Origin: Bacillus renqingensis | GTDB taxonomy: Bacteria > Bacillota > Bacilli > Bacillales > Cytobacillaceae | Reading direction: 5' to 3' | DNA: 64,000 nucleotides | NCBI RefSeq assembly: GCF_016464375.1 | Contig: NZ_JADDIU010000002.1 | Location: forward strand, 1-64,000 | Part shown: positions 1-8,181 of the stretch, one piece after another | Layout of the letters: each line of letters opens with the position of its first letter | How positions within the stretch are numbered: position 1 is the stretch's first letter | The notes under the pieces: generated by a model | Databases searched by the model: none | Told to the model about the DNA's origin: nothing | The model's input: the letters and a program-made list of their open reading frames with translations, nothing else | Made by a program: the position numbers and the translations under genes

Positions 1-7
1 AATTTTT

Positions 8-26
8 GAAAAACCGAAGGTTTTTC
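8..26 (-). terminator. Hairpin downstream of fer
   Basis: An 8 bp perfect stem (GAAAAACC/GGTTTTTC) with a 3 nt loop lies about 50 bp past the fer stop codon. The T-run is inside the stem, so it could stop transcription from either side. It is probably the fer terminator, possibly shared with a gene left of the window. Confidence 0.55.
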
Positions 27-72
27 AGTGCCCTCACTAAAGACGGGGGGTTAATGATCCTGTTACAAAATA

Positions 73-345
<273 letters not shown>

Positions 346-406
346 TCAAAAAAATACTTACTATTCACCCGCTTGAAAAAAGTTGGTAAACGCAATTCAC
401 AACTCT

Positions 407-435
407 ATTGTAAAGCTGTATCGGTAACTTTTCAA
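407..435 (-). promoter_or_regulatory. SigA-type promoter of fer
   Basis: Read on the minus strand: -35 TTGAAA (430-435), 17 bp spacer, -10 TACAAT (407-412), about 90 nt upstream of the fer start. Both hexamers are near consensus and the spacing is ideal. Confidence 0.7.
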
Positions 436-514
436 TAGAAAAATTATTATTAACTAGTCGCTTTAGTTAATTTCATCCCTTCCTTCTTTTTAGGCAACAA
501 GATTCCCTATTTCA

Positions 515-523
515 TGTTAAAAT
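515..523 (+). promoter_or_regulatory. Candidate extended -10 promoter for ypbB-recQ
   Basis: TGTTAAAAT is an extended -10 (TGn + TAAAAT) about 55 nt upstream of the ypbB start. No good -35 is seen 17 bp upstream, so support is modest. Confidence 0.35.
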
Positions 524-576
524 AAATAAAGATTTTAGACGGAATATGTCGAATGGCGAAAAATGTGGTGGTTTTA

Positions 577-1611
577 ATGGTACAATTCAAATCGATCATT
601 CTTTATTGTGTCAAGCAATTGAATAGCGAAAGGACTATTTATTCCATCTACCACCTTTTAAATGGGAAGAAATCTTCACAAACGATTCAGGATGCCCATT
701 TATTTACCTTAAAAAGGTTTTTTGGAATTCTTGAACCGTTAACAAGAGAGTCGTTTGATCAAATGATACGTATGCTGCAGGCTCAAGATGTCATCTATTG
801 CTCAGGAGAGCAACATTTTCGATTGACTCCCTCAGGAGAATTATTCTTAAAAGAGCATCCGCCACTGAATGAATTAAACGGCTGGGAATACCATCAAATA
901 ACGTCCCAGTTTTGGAGAAGGCTTTCATTATTCATACAAGTGGTCTCGAATCTGGAATACCAAGAAACAAGCTATATTCCGATTCAAAAAGGCGAAGACA
1001 TTCATCAATGGCTAAAAGCTGTTTTAAAGGAAATAAAAGTCTCAAAGAAAGAAATTGGCAGCATGACCTATGCGGAGCTTATCAAATGTTTTGAAGAGAA
1101 AAGAGACATGAATCCTTCCGCATTAGTTTTCCGGTTAACAGGGTATCAGCAAATCGGTCTAACCCCATTCCAGGCAGCGCAAAAATTATCAATGGGTTGG
1201 TTCGATTATCAGCTTGAGTTTATCAATGTCATTCACTATATGATTCGTAAGATTGGAGAAGGGTACGAGCGATTTCCTTTGCTATCGCATCTTCACAAGG
1301 GGTTAATACAGCAGCATGGTTTAACGCAGTCTTCAAGAAAAACGTGGCAATTACTAACCCAGGGTCATTCGCTTGAAACGATTGCTCAAATACGCCAGTT
1401 GAAAATAAGTACGATAGAAGATCATCTTGTGGAGATTGCCTTGAATAGGAATGATTTTTCGATTGATGCGTACGTGGCAGAGCCATTACAAGAAGAGATT
1501 TTGCAAATATCAAGACGGATGGCTTCAAGACAATTAAAGTTGATTAAGGATCAAGTAAAACAGGCAAGTTATTTTCAAATTAGGCTAGTGTTAGCAAGGA
1601 ATGGTGGTTAA
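577..1611 (+). CDS. ypbB: YpbB, helix-turn-helix partner of RecQ
   Basis: Protein of about 344 aa whose C-terminal part (about residues 255-300) resembles the helix-turn-helix found at the C terminus of some RecQ helicases (a W-x-L-L-x2-G-H-S-L-E-x-I-A pattern). The gene lies 2 nt upstream of recQ in the same operon. The inference is that YpbB supplies the DNA-binding tail missing from the short RecQ next door; its biochemical role is not established to my knowledge. An earlier ATG at 553 is in frame, but the ATG at 577 follows a TGGTGG ribosome binding site at good spacing and is preferred. Confidence 0.85.
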   Translation: MVQFKSIILYCVKQLNSERTIYSIYHLLNGKKSSQTIQDAHLFTLKRFFGILEPLTRESFDQMIRMLQAQDVIYCSGEQHFRLTPSGELFLKEHPPLNELNGWEYHQITSQFWRRLSLFIQVVSNLEYQETSYIPIQKGEDIHQWLKAVLKEIKVSKKEIGSMTYAELIKCFEEKRDMNPSALVFRLTGYQQIGLTPFQAAQKLSMGWFDYQLEFINVIHYMIRKIGEGYERFPLLSHLHKGLIQQHGLTQSSRKTWQLLTQGHSLETIAQIRQLKISTIEDHLVEIALNRNDFSIDAYVAEPLQEEILQISRRMASRQLKLIKDQVKQASYFQIRLVLARNGG

Positions 1612-1613
1612 AT

Positions 1614-3113
1614 ATGGAATTGGAGGCCCTGTTAAAAAAATATTTTGGTTATTCATCTTTTAAAACAGGCCAAAAGGAAGTAATTTCGGCCCTTCTGGCG
1701 GGAGAGCATACGTTAGCCATGCTCCCAACAGGAACGGGAAAATCATTATGCTATCAACTGCCTGGTTATATTTTTGCTGGCCAAATCATCATCATATCTC
1801 CACTGCTATCCCTCATGCAGGACCAGGTAGAGCAAATGAAACGTTTTGGTGAAAAACGGGTAGTTGCGCTCAATTCATTTCTGAGTTATGAAGAGAAAGA
1901 GAATGTATTAATGTATCTGAATCGATACAAATTTATCTTTATTTCACCGGAAATGCTACAGGTTCCCTATATATTAAGAAAGCTTCAATGTTTATCGATC
2001 TCGTTATTTGTGGTAGATGAAGCCCATTGTATTTCTCAATGGGGTTATGACTTTCGTCCAGATTATTCGAAATTAGGAGAGATCCGCCATGCTCTTGGTC
2101 AGCCTCTTACCCTTGCCTTAACAGCAACGGCGACATCTAAAGTCCGTCATGATATTATTCATTCGCTTGGACTAGGTAAGGTGAAGAAAGTAGAGTCAAC
2201 CATTGACCGTCCCAACATTGGATTTTATGTGGAAGAGATAGCCGATTATCGAGAAAAGGAAAAGCGTGTACTTGAGCTTGTTGCTCAGCTGCAAAAGCCG
2301 GGAATCATTTATTTTTCCAGCAAGAAGGGGGCCGAGTATATGGCTTTACTTCTTATAGAGAAACAGATTTGTCGGGTAAGTGTATATCATAGCGGCTTAG
2401 AGCAAGATACAAGAATATTGATTCAACAGCAATTTATTCATAACCAGCTTGATGTTATCTGTGCTACCAGTGCATTTGGGATGGGCGTGAATAAAGAAAA
2501 TATCCGTTTTGTCATCCACTATCACATGCCGATGCGACTAGAATCATATCTGCAGGAAATTGGCAGAGCAGGACGTGATGGTAAGCCAAGTATTGCCATG
2601 TTACTCTATTCCCCCGGAGATGAACAGCTGCCGTTTCAGCTTGCTGAAGGGGAGCTGCCCTCTCAACAGCAAATTGATTGGCTATTCAATAAGCTAGGAG
2701 GAGCCAATTCCAGAGGAGTCAGACTAACTGAAACCTTAAAGGAGCATGGCGGGTTCACGGATATACAGTGGCGGATCATCGAGGATATGTTCAATCCTCT
2801 CCTTCTGGAAACGAATAGCCTGCAAGATTTGAGGGCAGCGATTCAGAAGTTTACAGAAGATAGGCTGCAAGCCAAGAAAGAACATATTTTTCGAATGAAG
2901 CAGTGGATTGAAACAAATACATGCAGGCGAAAATTAATCCTGCAATACTTCGAGGACGAATTGACGACTATAGTGCATCCATGCTGTGATAAATGCGGAC
3001 TGGATTTAAAACATTATCACTCAACAAAACAAAGTCTACAGGAAGAAACAGATAATGGTACATGGACGGATTATTTACGAAAATTATTAATCAATAGCGG
3101 GTTGAGTAAATGA
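1614..3113 (+). CDS. recQ: RecQ-family ATP-dependent DNA helicase (RecS type)
   Basis: 3'-5' DNA helicase for recombinational repair and fork processing, 499 aa. Visible motifs: motif 0 around residue 20 (TGQKEVI), Walker A with K43 in PTGTGKS, DEAH followed by CISQWGYDFRPDY near residue 136, and motif VI GRAGRDG. The C-terminal zinc-binding segment carries the C-R-R-K and C-C-D-K-C cysteines. The protein ends soon after, so it lacks the winged-helix tail and HRDC domain of long RecQ proteins. This is the short form called RecS (YpbC) in B. subtilis. Its start is 2 nt past ypbB and its stop overlaps ypbD by 4 nt, which suggests translational coupling. Confidence 0.95.
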   Translation: MELEALLKKYFGYSSFKTGQKEVISALLAGEHTLAMLPTGTGKSLCYQLPGYIFAGQIIIISPLLSLMQDQVEQMKRFGEKRVVALNSFLSYEEKENVLMYLNRYKFIFISPEMLQVPYILRKLQCLSISLFVVDEAHCISQWGYDFRPDYSKLGEIRHALGQPLTLALTATATSKVRHDIIHSLGLGKVKKVESTIDRPNIGFYVEEIADYREKEKRVLELVAQLQKPGIIYFSSKKGAEYMALLLIEKQICRVSVYHSGLEQDTRILIQQQFIHNQLDVICATSAFGMGVNKENIRFVIHYHMPMRLESYLQEIGRAGRDGKPSIAMLLYSPGDEQLPFQLAEGELPSQQQIDWLFNKLGGANSRGVRLTETLKEHGGFTDIQWRIIEDMFNPLLLETNSLQDLRAAIQKFTEDRLQAKKEHIFRMKQWIETNTCRRKLILQYFEDELTTIVHPCCDKCGLDLKHYHSTKQSLQEETDNGTWTDYLRKLLINSGLSK

Positions 3114-3730
3114 AAAATAAATATAGTGACATCATTGCCGGCTTATCGAATAAGGAATTATTTTTTCATTTGTATTTGACACAAGTAATCATTTTGTTGA
3201 TTTCGTTTTTTTTAGGATGGTTGTTATTTGATGATTTTTCCTATTTAGCTTATCTTCACTTTAACGACCCTAACATTTTTAAAGTGGGGTTACCAGCAGG
3301 TGCAGCCGTTGTTATCGTCGATATTGTTCTGATGAAATTGCTGCCGGCACACTATTATGATGATGGTGGCTTAAATGAGAGGATATTTAAACAGCAAAAT
3401 ATTTTTCATATCATGTTCATTGCTGCATTTGTTGCTTTTAGTGAGGAAATATTATTTCGTGGAGTGATTCAAACAAAAGTGGGCCTAATACTGGCCAGTA
3501 TCATTTTTGCCATTATTCATTACCGTTATCTGTTTAATTGGTATTTATTTGTTAATATTGTTTCACTTAGTTTTGCTATTGGTGCTATTTATCAGTGGAC
3601 TGAAAATTTTGCCGTTACCATTATGATGCATTTTGTCATAGATTTTTTATTAGGTGTGTATATAAAATATAAGCGTCCGTCGAAAGAGGATCATGAATCG
3701 GATGGAGAGGAGGGGCCTCGCTATGAATAA
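3110..3730 (+). CDS. ypbD: CPBP-family intramembrane metalloprotease YpbD
   Basis: Membrane protein of 206 aa with several hydrophobic helices and the CAAX protease/bacteriocin-processing (Abi) signature: EE-x3-R in SEEILFRG (about residue 111), a histidine in the following helix (IIHYRY) and H-x3-D in MMHFVIDF. These form the glutamate/histidine metal site of the family. The substrate is unknown; in bacilli the family is linked to regulated intramembrane proteolysis or bacteriocin self-immunity. The ATG overlaps the recQ stop (ATGA), so it is part of the ypbB-recQ operon. Confidence 0.9.
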   Translation: MKNKYSDIIAGLSNKELFFHLYLTQVIILLISFFLGWLLFDDFSYLAYLHFNDPNIFKVGLPAGAAVVIVDIVLMKLLPAHYYDDGGLNERIFKQQNIFHIMFIAAFVAFSEEILFRGVIQTKVGLILASIIFAIIHYRYLFNWYLFVNIVSLSFAIGAIYQWTENFAVTIMMHFVIDFLLGVYIKYKRPSKEDHESDGEEGPRYE

Positions 3731-4067
3731 AGAAGCGCCATATAGAGAAAGAGCGGAAAGATTAAAACAGCCGATTCAAAAAGTGAATGAGACAATGGAA
3801 GTGGATGATTTCTTACCGCCTCGGCGGCAGCTTCACCAGCGGAAAAAGAAGAAAATAAAATGGAAGCCAAAATATCCGGTGATCCGCTTATTGGTCTTCG
3901 TTTTTGTTTTGCTGCCTGTGATAATTTTTAGTGTCATTTCCTATCTTGAAGGCAGGAATGTCCAACCGGCAGGGAAAAAACCTGGAAGCTCTGTTGGCTA
4001 TGAAACGATTCATTTGGAAAAGTCAAATGAAGAGAGACCCCAAACTTCCAATCATACCAATAAATAA
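3723..4067 (+). CDS. YpbE-like single-span membrane protein, no LysM domain
   Basis: A 114 aa protein with a basic N-terminal half (RQLHQRKKKKIKWKPK), one transmembrane segment at about residues 51-69, and a short outside tail. It sits where B. subtilis has ypbE, a longer protein ending in a LysM peptidoglycan-binding domain. Here the chain stops about 45 residues after the membrane span, so LysM is absent. The ATG at 3723 follows a strong GGAGAGGAGGGG site inside the end of ypbD (8 nt overlap). An in-frame ATG at 3693 has no such site. Function is unknown; only position and topology support the name. Confidence 0.75.
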   Translation: MNKEAPYRERAERLKQPIQKVNETMEVDDFLPPRRQLHQRKKKKIKWKPKYPVIRLLVFVFVLLPVIIFSVISYLEGRNVQPAGKKPGSSVGYETIHLEKSNEERPQTSNHTNK

Positions 4068-4095
4068 AAAGCCAATTTTGCGGGATTGGCTTTTT
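4066..4095 (+). terminator. Terminator after ypbE-like gene
   Basis: An 11 bp stem (AAAAAGCCAAT/ATTGGCTTTTT) directly overlaps the stop codon and ends in a T-run, a standard intrinsic terminator for the ypbB-recQ operon. Confidence 0.85.
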
Positions 4096-4157
4096 GTGTT
4101 AAAAAACATAATTGGAAGGACAAGTTCATAGTATATAGGGAAATGGAGGTGGAAAAA

Positions 4158-4613
4158 ATGGATACTCCAATCCAATTACTAGATAACACCGACCCGGCGA
4201 CAAAGCAAATGTTAGAAAACTTAAGAAAAAGGAAGGAAAAGTTTGATATCGCTGAAAAACGCCATTTTTTATCAATCTATGGAACCCTTATCGTGGCCTT
4301 CCTATTTTTTAGTTATTTTTATTTTACCATCGCAAAGGACTACAGTTATTCTTTTTTTGCGATGTTTTCCGCGTCGCTAAATGACGGAGTGAATCTGTTC
4401 TTATTCGCGATGACGCTGATTAGCTATGGGGCGATGAATGTGTTACGGCAGCAGAAAGATAAGAAAGAAAAGGAATACCAAGAATTAAGGTGTGAAATTG
4501 TCGACCGCAGCAAGGACTTATGGAAGAGGGAAGAGGAATGGAAAAACCGCCATCTTATTTTTGAAGTGATGAAAAAACACTATGATATCAACCTTTATCA
4601 CGAAAAAAAATAA
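4158..4613 (+). CDS. ypbF: YpbF, DUF2663 membrane protein
   Basis: Protein of 151 aa with a charged N-terminal helix, two transmembrane segments (about residues 38-60 and 73-93), and a long charged, coiled-coil-like C-terminal part rich in K and E. It matches the DUF2663/YpbF family in position and topology; its function is not known. The ATG at 4158 follows GGAGGTGG at 4145-4152. It lies between two terminators and so is probably transcribed alone. Confidence 0.85.
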   Translation: MDTPIQLLDNTDPATKQMLENLRKRKEKFDIAEKRHFLSIYGTLIVAFLFFSYFYFTIAKDYSYSFFAMFSASLNDGVNLFLFAMTLISYGAMNVLRQQKDKKEKEYQELRCEIVDRSKDLWKREEEWKNRHLIFEVMKKHYDINLYHEKK

Positions 4614-4636
4614 GAAGCAGCTGATAACTGCTTCTT
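4612..4636. terminator. Bidirectional terminator between ypbF and cotJC
   Basis: A 9 bp stem (AAGAAGCAG/CTGCTTCTT) between convergent genes. It overlaps the stop codons of both ypbF and cotJC and has A-rich and T-rich flanks. Confidence 0.75.
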
Positions 4637-5204
4637 AGAAGATCTTCTTTTTTCCTTGTTCTTCTTTCAAAATTTCCACAGCTTCACGGAATCGCTGGGA
4701 ATGTACAATTTCCCGCTCTCTTAGGAAGCGTAATGCATCATTAAGATCCGTATCATCGCTCATATTGATAATCCATTGATACGTTGCTCTTGCCTTTTCT
4801 TCTGCTGCAATATCTTCATAAAGGTCAGTAATCGGGTCGCCCTTTGCTTGAATATATGTCGCGGTAAATGGAACACCAGCAGCATTATGGTAAAATAGAT
4901 CTTTGCCATGATCAACATAGTGATCCCCCAACCCGGCAGTTTTCAACTGCTCCGGGGTAGCATCCTTTGTTAATTTATAAACCATAGTAGCGATCATTTC
5001 AAGGTGGGCGAACTCCTCAGTACCGATATCTGTCAACAGACCGATTACCCTATCGGGAATGGTGTATCGTTGATTTAAATATCTTAAGGCAGCGGCCAGT
5101 TCCCCGTCTGCTCCACCATATTGCTCAATTAAAAATTTGGCTAACATCGGATTACAGGTGCTGACACGAACAGGATATTGCAGCTTTTTTTCATATATCC
5201 ACAT
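4635..5204 (-). CDS. cotJC: Spore coat protein CotJC (manganese catalase family)
   Basis: Ferritin-like/manganese-catalase-fold protein of 189 aa, the normal CotJC length. Visible metal-site style motifs are E-x2-H in TEEFAHLEM and the later EEKARATY and EIVHSQRF segments. It starts MWIYEKKLQYPV, typical for CotJC. In B. subtilis the CotJ proteins are made in the mother cell and packed into the spore under coat-assembly proteins such as SpoIVA and CotE. Third gene of cotJABC, 36 nt after cotJB. Confidence 0.96.
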   Translation of the reverse strand: MWIYEKKLQYPVRVSTCNPMLAKFLIEQYGGADGELAAALRYLNQRYTIPDRVIGLLTDIGTEEFAHLEMIATMVYKLTKDATPEQLKTAGLGDHYVDHGKDLFYHNAAGVPFTATYIQAKGDPITDLYEDIAAEEKARATYQWIINMSDDTDLNDALRFLREREIVHSQRFREAVEILKEEQGKKKIF

Positions 5205-5240
5205 TTATTAAAAATCCCTCCCTCTTTGAACTTTAATAAT

Positions 5241-5501
5241 CTAAACTTGCCACGGCCAAGGGGAATCATCCCAGTTCCATGGATAGCCGGAATAGCTATT
5301 GCCAAATTGTTGCAATGGACCAAATTGGCTTTCAAATTGCTTTTTAATTTGTTTTCTCTCCTTTGCATGATGATTAAATTGTTTAATAGCTTCGAGGTCC
5401 TCATTATGGGTATCCAAGTAAAGGGTTAACTCCACTAAAACAAAATCAACTACCTGAAGCTGCTCCAATAATTGATAGTATTCGGCAGGTACCTGCTTCA
5501 T
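5241..5501 (-). CDS. cotJB: Spore coat protein CotJB
   Basis: Small coat peptide of 86 aa with the family features: helical N terminus (YYQLLEQLQVVDF), a middle with THNEDLEAI, and a C terminus rich in Trp, Pro and Gly (YPWNWDDSPWPW). Its start overlaps the cotJA stop by 4 nt (ATGA). Required in B. subtilis for CotJA and CotJC to reach the coat. Confidence 0.95.
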   Translation of the reverse strand: MKQVPAEYYQLLEQLQVVDFVLVELTLYLDTHNEDLEAIKQFNHHAKERKQIKKQFESQFGPLQQFGNSYSGYPWNWDDSPWPWQV

Positions 5502-5728
5502 GAAGGGACCCCCTTCTTTCCTTTTTCATACGGACTATACCAAGGATCGTATAAAGGTTTCCAAAGTGTACCGGCTCTTAATGCTTCCATTGGTGTGAAT
5601 TGTGGCAAATTGGGTGGTTGAAACCCAAGATATAAATTTGGCGGAGTGGAGTAGGTTTTTTTAACCATAGGTTTACAGGGGTCAAATGGACTTACGTAAG
5701 GATAATAGGTCTTGAAATGTGTATTCAT
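5498..5728 (-). CDS. cotJA: Spore coat protein CotJA
   Basis: Pro/Tyr-rich coat protein of 76 aa with the CotJA pattern YYPYVSPFDPCKP near the N terminus and a central PPNLYLGFQPPNLPQF. First gene of the cotJABC operon, preceded by AAGGGAGGG. The upstream SigE promoter places it in the mother cell early in sporulation. Confidence 0.95.
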   Translation of the reverse strand: MNTHFKTYYPYVSPFDPCKPMVKKTYSTPPNLYLGFQPPNLPQFTPMEALRAGTLWKPLYDPWYSPYEKGKKGVPS

Positions 5729-5760
5729 AGTTGCCCTCCCTTATGATGTAACATCATTTA

Positions 5761-5789
5761 ACGATATGATTGATTATTGGATGATATGA
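5761..5789 (-). promoter_or_regulatory. SigE promoter of cotJABC
   Basis: On the minus strand TCATATC (-35, 5783-5789), a 14 bp spacer, and CATATCGT (-10, 5761-5768), ending about 30 nt upstream of the cotJA start. This fits the SigE pattern (ATAtt, 14-15 bp, CATAcAnT). The cotJ operon is a known SigE target in B. subtilis. Confidence 0.7.
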
Positions 5790-5878
5790 CATAAAACTTT
5801 CCGATATTAAAGGGTTTTAAATCGGAATGTCGAAGTATAATAAGGTGAAAGTACTTTACACCCTGAGGTGATAATAAT

Positions 5879-6511
5879 ATGTTTGTAAAGCATATGATGA
5901 TTCCAAAGCATGAATGCATTACTGCCCAAGAAAATGAAACATTAAAGGAAGTTTTGGAAAAACTTGAAGAACATCGAATTGATGGACTGCCAGTTTTGCA
6001 GGGAGAACGTTATTTAGGTGTTGTCACAAGATACAGCATTTATGAAAATTACTTTCTTTCCAATAAACAAAAGGAAGAATATCTGACGGCAACTATTGTC
6101 AAAGAGATTGCGACCCATCAAGAACAGTATTTAGTCGGGACAGAATTATTCGAAAGGACGATGCTTGATTTAAAGGATTTTCCATTGCTGGCTGTGGTGG
6201 ATGAAGATCATAACTTTCAAGGTGTGGTCACTCGCAAAGATGTATTAGAATCTTTTGAAAGTGCGTTTGGGGTGAACCGTCCAGGTGTGAGGATTGCTTT
6301 AACATCCGTGGAAACTGAGGGAAGAATCGCCCGCCTTTCAGAAATTGCCCATCACTTTCATGAGCATATCATTTCATTTGTCACCTTCGATGAAACGGAT
6401 AAACTTGTGCGGAGAATTGTTATGAAGATTGAAAAGAATGACAATATTGATAAGTTCGTCAAGAAGCTTGAAGAACATGGCTTCCGGATTTTAAGTATAC
6501 AGGAAGTATAG
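5879..6511 (+). CDS. CBS-pair protein with C-terminal ACT-like domain
   Basis: Protein of 210 aa with two CBS motifs (about residues 1-65 and 70-135) followed by an ACT-like domain (about 138-210, beginning RPGVRIALTS). This is the layout of AcuB (214 aa); the CBS pair also recalls the cyclic-di-AMP receptor CbpB/DarB, which lacks an ACT domain. CBS pairs usually bind adenylate nucleotides and ACT domains small ligands, so it is probably a ligand-sensing regulator, but the ligand and partner are not known. It is followed 6 nt later by ypbG. A TATAAT box lies at 5836-5841 with only a weak -35. Confidence 0.85.
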   Translation: MFVKHMMIPKHECITAQENETLKEVLEKLEEHRIDGLPVLQGERYLGVVTRYSIYENYFLSNKQKEEYLTATIVKEIATHQEQYLVGTELFERTMLDLKDFPLLAVVDEDHNFQGVVTRKDVLESFESAFGVNRPGVRIALTSVETEGRIARLSEIAHHFHEHIISFVTFDETDKLVRRIVMKIEKNDNIDKFVKKLEEHGFRILSIQEV

Positions 6512-6517
6512 AACCAT

Positions 6518-7285
6518 ATGGCGGTTTTTTGGGGAATTCTGTTCATTTTTGGTATATGCCTTTTTTTATACATGCTGCGCGAAGCTTTTCTTAATCATGT
6601 GGTTCAGCATGTTTTCTGTTTTCCTGATTTTCCAAAATCGTTTGGGCGAGTCTCTCTGTTTTTTATCTCGGATATCCATCGGCGCGTTATTTCAGATAAG
6701 ATTATTTATTCAGTCAAAGGACATGCTGATCTGGTCATTATCGGCGGAGATTTAACGGAAAAGGGAGTTCCTTTTAAAAGAGTCGAAGCAAACCTGAGGA
6801 AATTGAAGCAAATCGGTCCTGTTTACTTTGTTTGGGGCAATAATGATTATGAACAAGATCCAGATAAATTAGAGAAAATCATGAAGAGACTCAATATTAA
6901 AGTATTAAAAAATACGGCTGTTACTTTTGAATCTGAAATAGGAGAGAAATGGAGCCTGCTTGGTGTCGATGAGTTAGGGCAAGAACGGGACCGGCTTGAT
7001 CTGGCCCTTCTGGCTGCTGACGAAGCAAGCTTTAAAATTCTTATCAGTCATTATCCAGGTATCACGGAAAAGATTCTCCCTGAATCTGAAATACGTTTGG
7101 TATTAAGCGGGCATACACATGGCGGGCAAATTCATATCCTCGGCTACAGCCCGCAAAAAAGAGGAGGAGTCAAACAATTAGCCAATACAACCCTGCTAAT
7201 CAGTAATGGCTATGGAACTACGGCGCTTCCATTAAGGCTGGGAGCACCTGCAGAGTGCCACTTGATAACACTTTCAAGCGAATAA
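6518..7285 (+). CDS. ypbG: YpbG, membrane-anchored calcineurin-like metallophosphoesterase
   Basis: 255 aa. An N-terminal hydrophobic anchor (about residues 1-22) is followed by a phosphoesterase domain with the dimetal motifs D-x-H (ISDIHRR), GGDLTE, GNND (the usual GNH/D site), SHYPG and GHTHGGQ. It is expected to hydrolyse phosphomono- or diesters; the substrate is not known. It probably shares a transcript with the CBS/ACT gene just upstream (6 nt gap), with the AGGAAG site inside the end of that gene. Confidence 0.9.
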   Translation: MAVFWGILFIFGICLFLYMLREAFLNHVVQHVFCFPDFPKSFGRVSLFFISDIHRRVISDKIIYSVKGHADLVIIGGDLTEKGVPFKRVEANLRKLKQIGPVYFVWGNNDYEQDPDKLEKIMKRLNIKVLKNTAVTFESEIGEKWSLLGVDELGQERDRLDLALLAADEASFKILISHYPGITEKILPESEIRLVLSGHTHGGQIHILGYSPQKRGGVKQLANTTLLISNGYGTTALPLRLGAPAECHLITLSSE

Positions 7286-7368
7286 CTCCAGTTTGCTAAG
7301 ACAATTCACCAACCATCTGCTAAAGGCATACATTAAATCAAGAGTAGTCATAAGCAGGGGGCTAAAAT

Positions 7369-7950
7369 ATGCGCTTAGAACGCTTGACAGCAAATAAAAT
7401 AAAAATCTTTTTAACCTCTGATGATCTAATGGATAGAGGCCTTTCAAAAGAAGATATTTGGAAAGACGCTGGTAAATGGAATCAGTTATTTTATGATATG
7501 CTCGAAGAAGCTAGCGTGGAATTTAATGTAGAGATTCAAGGTTCTGTAGCAGTCGAAGTATTCTCTCTTCAGGCTCAGGGAATGATTATGATCATTACGG
7601 TTGAGGAAGTAAAAGCAGAGGAAGAGGCATTACACGATGGTTTCGTCGAAATGCAAGTAAGGGTCGGAGACTGTGAGAATCTTTTATTTGCATTTGAGGA
7701 TTTGGAGGATATTATTAATGTTTCTAAGAGATTATCCTCTGTAGAAATCCTTGGAGGAAGTTTATTTGCAATGAACGGGCGCTATTATCTTTTAATGGAT
7801 CAAAATGAAACGGACAAAAATGAAATGGCAGCGTGCATTTTATCAGAGTTTGGCAACGCCTCAATAGTAAGTCCACATATTCTTTCAGAATACGGTAAAG
7901 TAATTGTGAAAAATAAAACAGTCGAAACGATCCTTCATTATTTTAATTGA
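7369..7950 (+). CDS. ypbH: YpbH (MecB), MecA-type adaptor for ClpC
   Basis: 193 aa MecA paralogue. It starts MRLERLTANKIKIFLTSDDL, the substrate-binding N-terminal half typical of MecA/YpbH, then an acidic linker, then a C-terminal ClpC-binding domain. The family delivers proteins to ClpCP; in B. subtilis YpbH affects competence and sporulation. MecA proper is longer and lies elsewhere in bacilli, so the position just before gudB identifies this as YpbH. The RBS is AGGGGG before the ATG. Confidence 0.93.
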   Translation: MRLERLTANKIKIFLTSDDLMDRGLSKEDIWKDAGKWNQLFYDMLEEASVEFNVEIQGSVAVEVFSLQAQGMIMIITVEEVKAEEEALHDGFVEMQVRVGDCENLLFAFEDLEDIINVSKRLSSVEILGGSLFAMNGRYYLLMDQNETDKNEMAACILSEFGNASIVSPHILSEYGKVIVKNKTVETILHYFN

Positions 7951-7963
7951 AAGAACCTAGGAT

Positions 7964-8072
7964 ATAATCTAAAAGAATGGGAGAGGAGTTGCCCCCTCTG
8001 TACTCTTCCTTTCTAGATTATCAACGCCATATTCTAACACGGTCCTATCAAGGTGAAATTTTCGTCATGGCG
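7964..8072 (+). other. Structured intergenic segment between ypbH and gudB
   Basis: Two nested inverted repeats: ATAATCTA (7964-7971) pairs with TAGATTAT (8014-8021), with flanking AAAG/CTTT and an inner GAGAG/CTCT; then CGCCAT (8025-8030) pairs with ATGGCG (8067-8072). No ORF is present. It could be a 3' structure of the ypbH transcript or a separate regulatory element. It ends before the gudB promoter. Confidence 0.4.
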
Positions 8073-8101
8073 GCGTTTACATATGGGTAAAATCTTTGTT
8101 C

Positions 8102-8129
8102 TTGCATTAATCAATTAAAGGTGTATACT
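8102..8129 (+). promoter_or_regulatory. SigA-type promoter of gudB
   Basis: -35 TTGCAT (8102-8107), 16 bp spacer, -10 TATACT (8124-8129), about 50 nt upstream of the gudB start codon, which has an AGGAGG site. Confidence 0.65.
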
Positions 8130-8181
8130 TGTGACTGACAGCGGATAACATTCGTAAAAGTATTTCTTAGGAGGTTTACAA

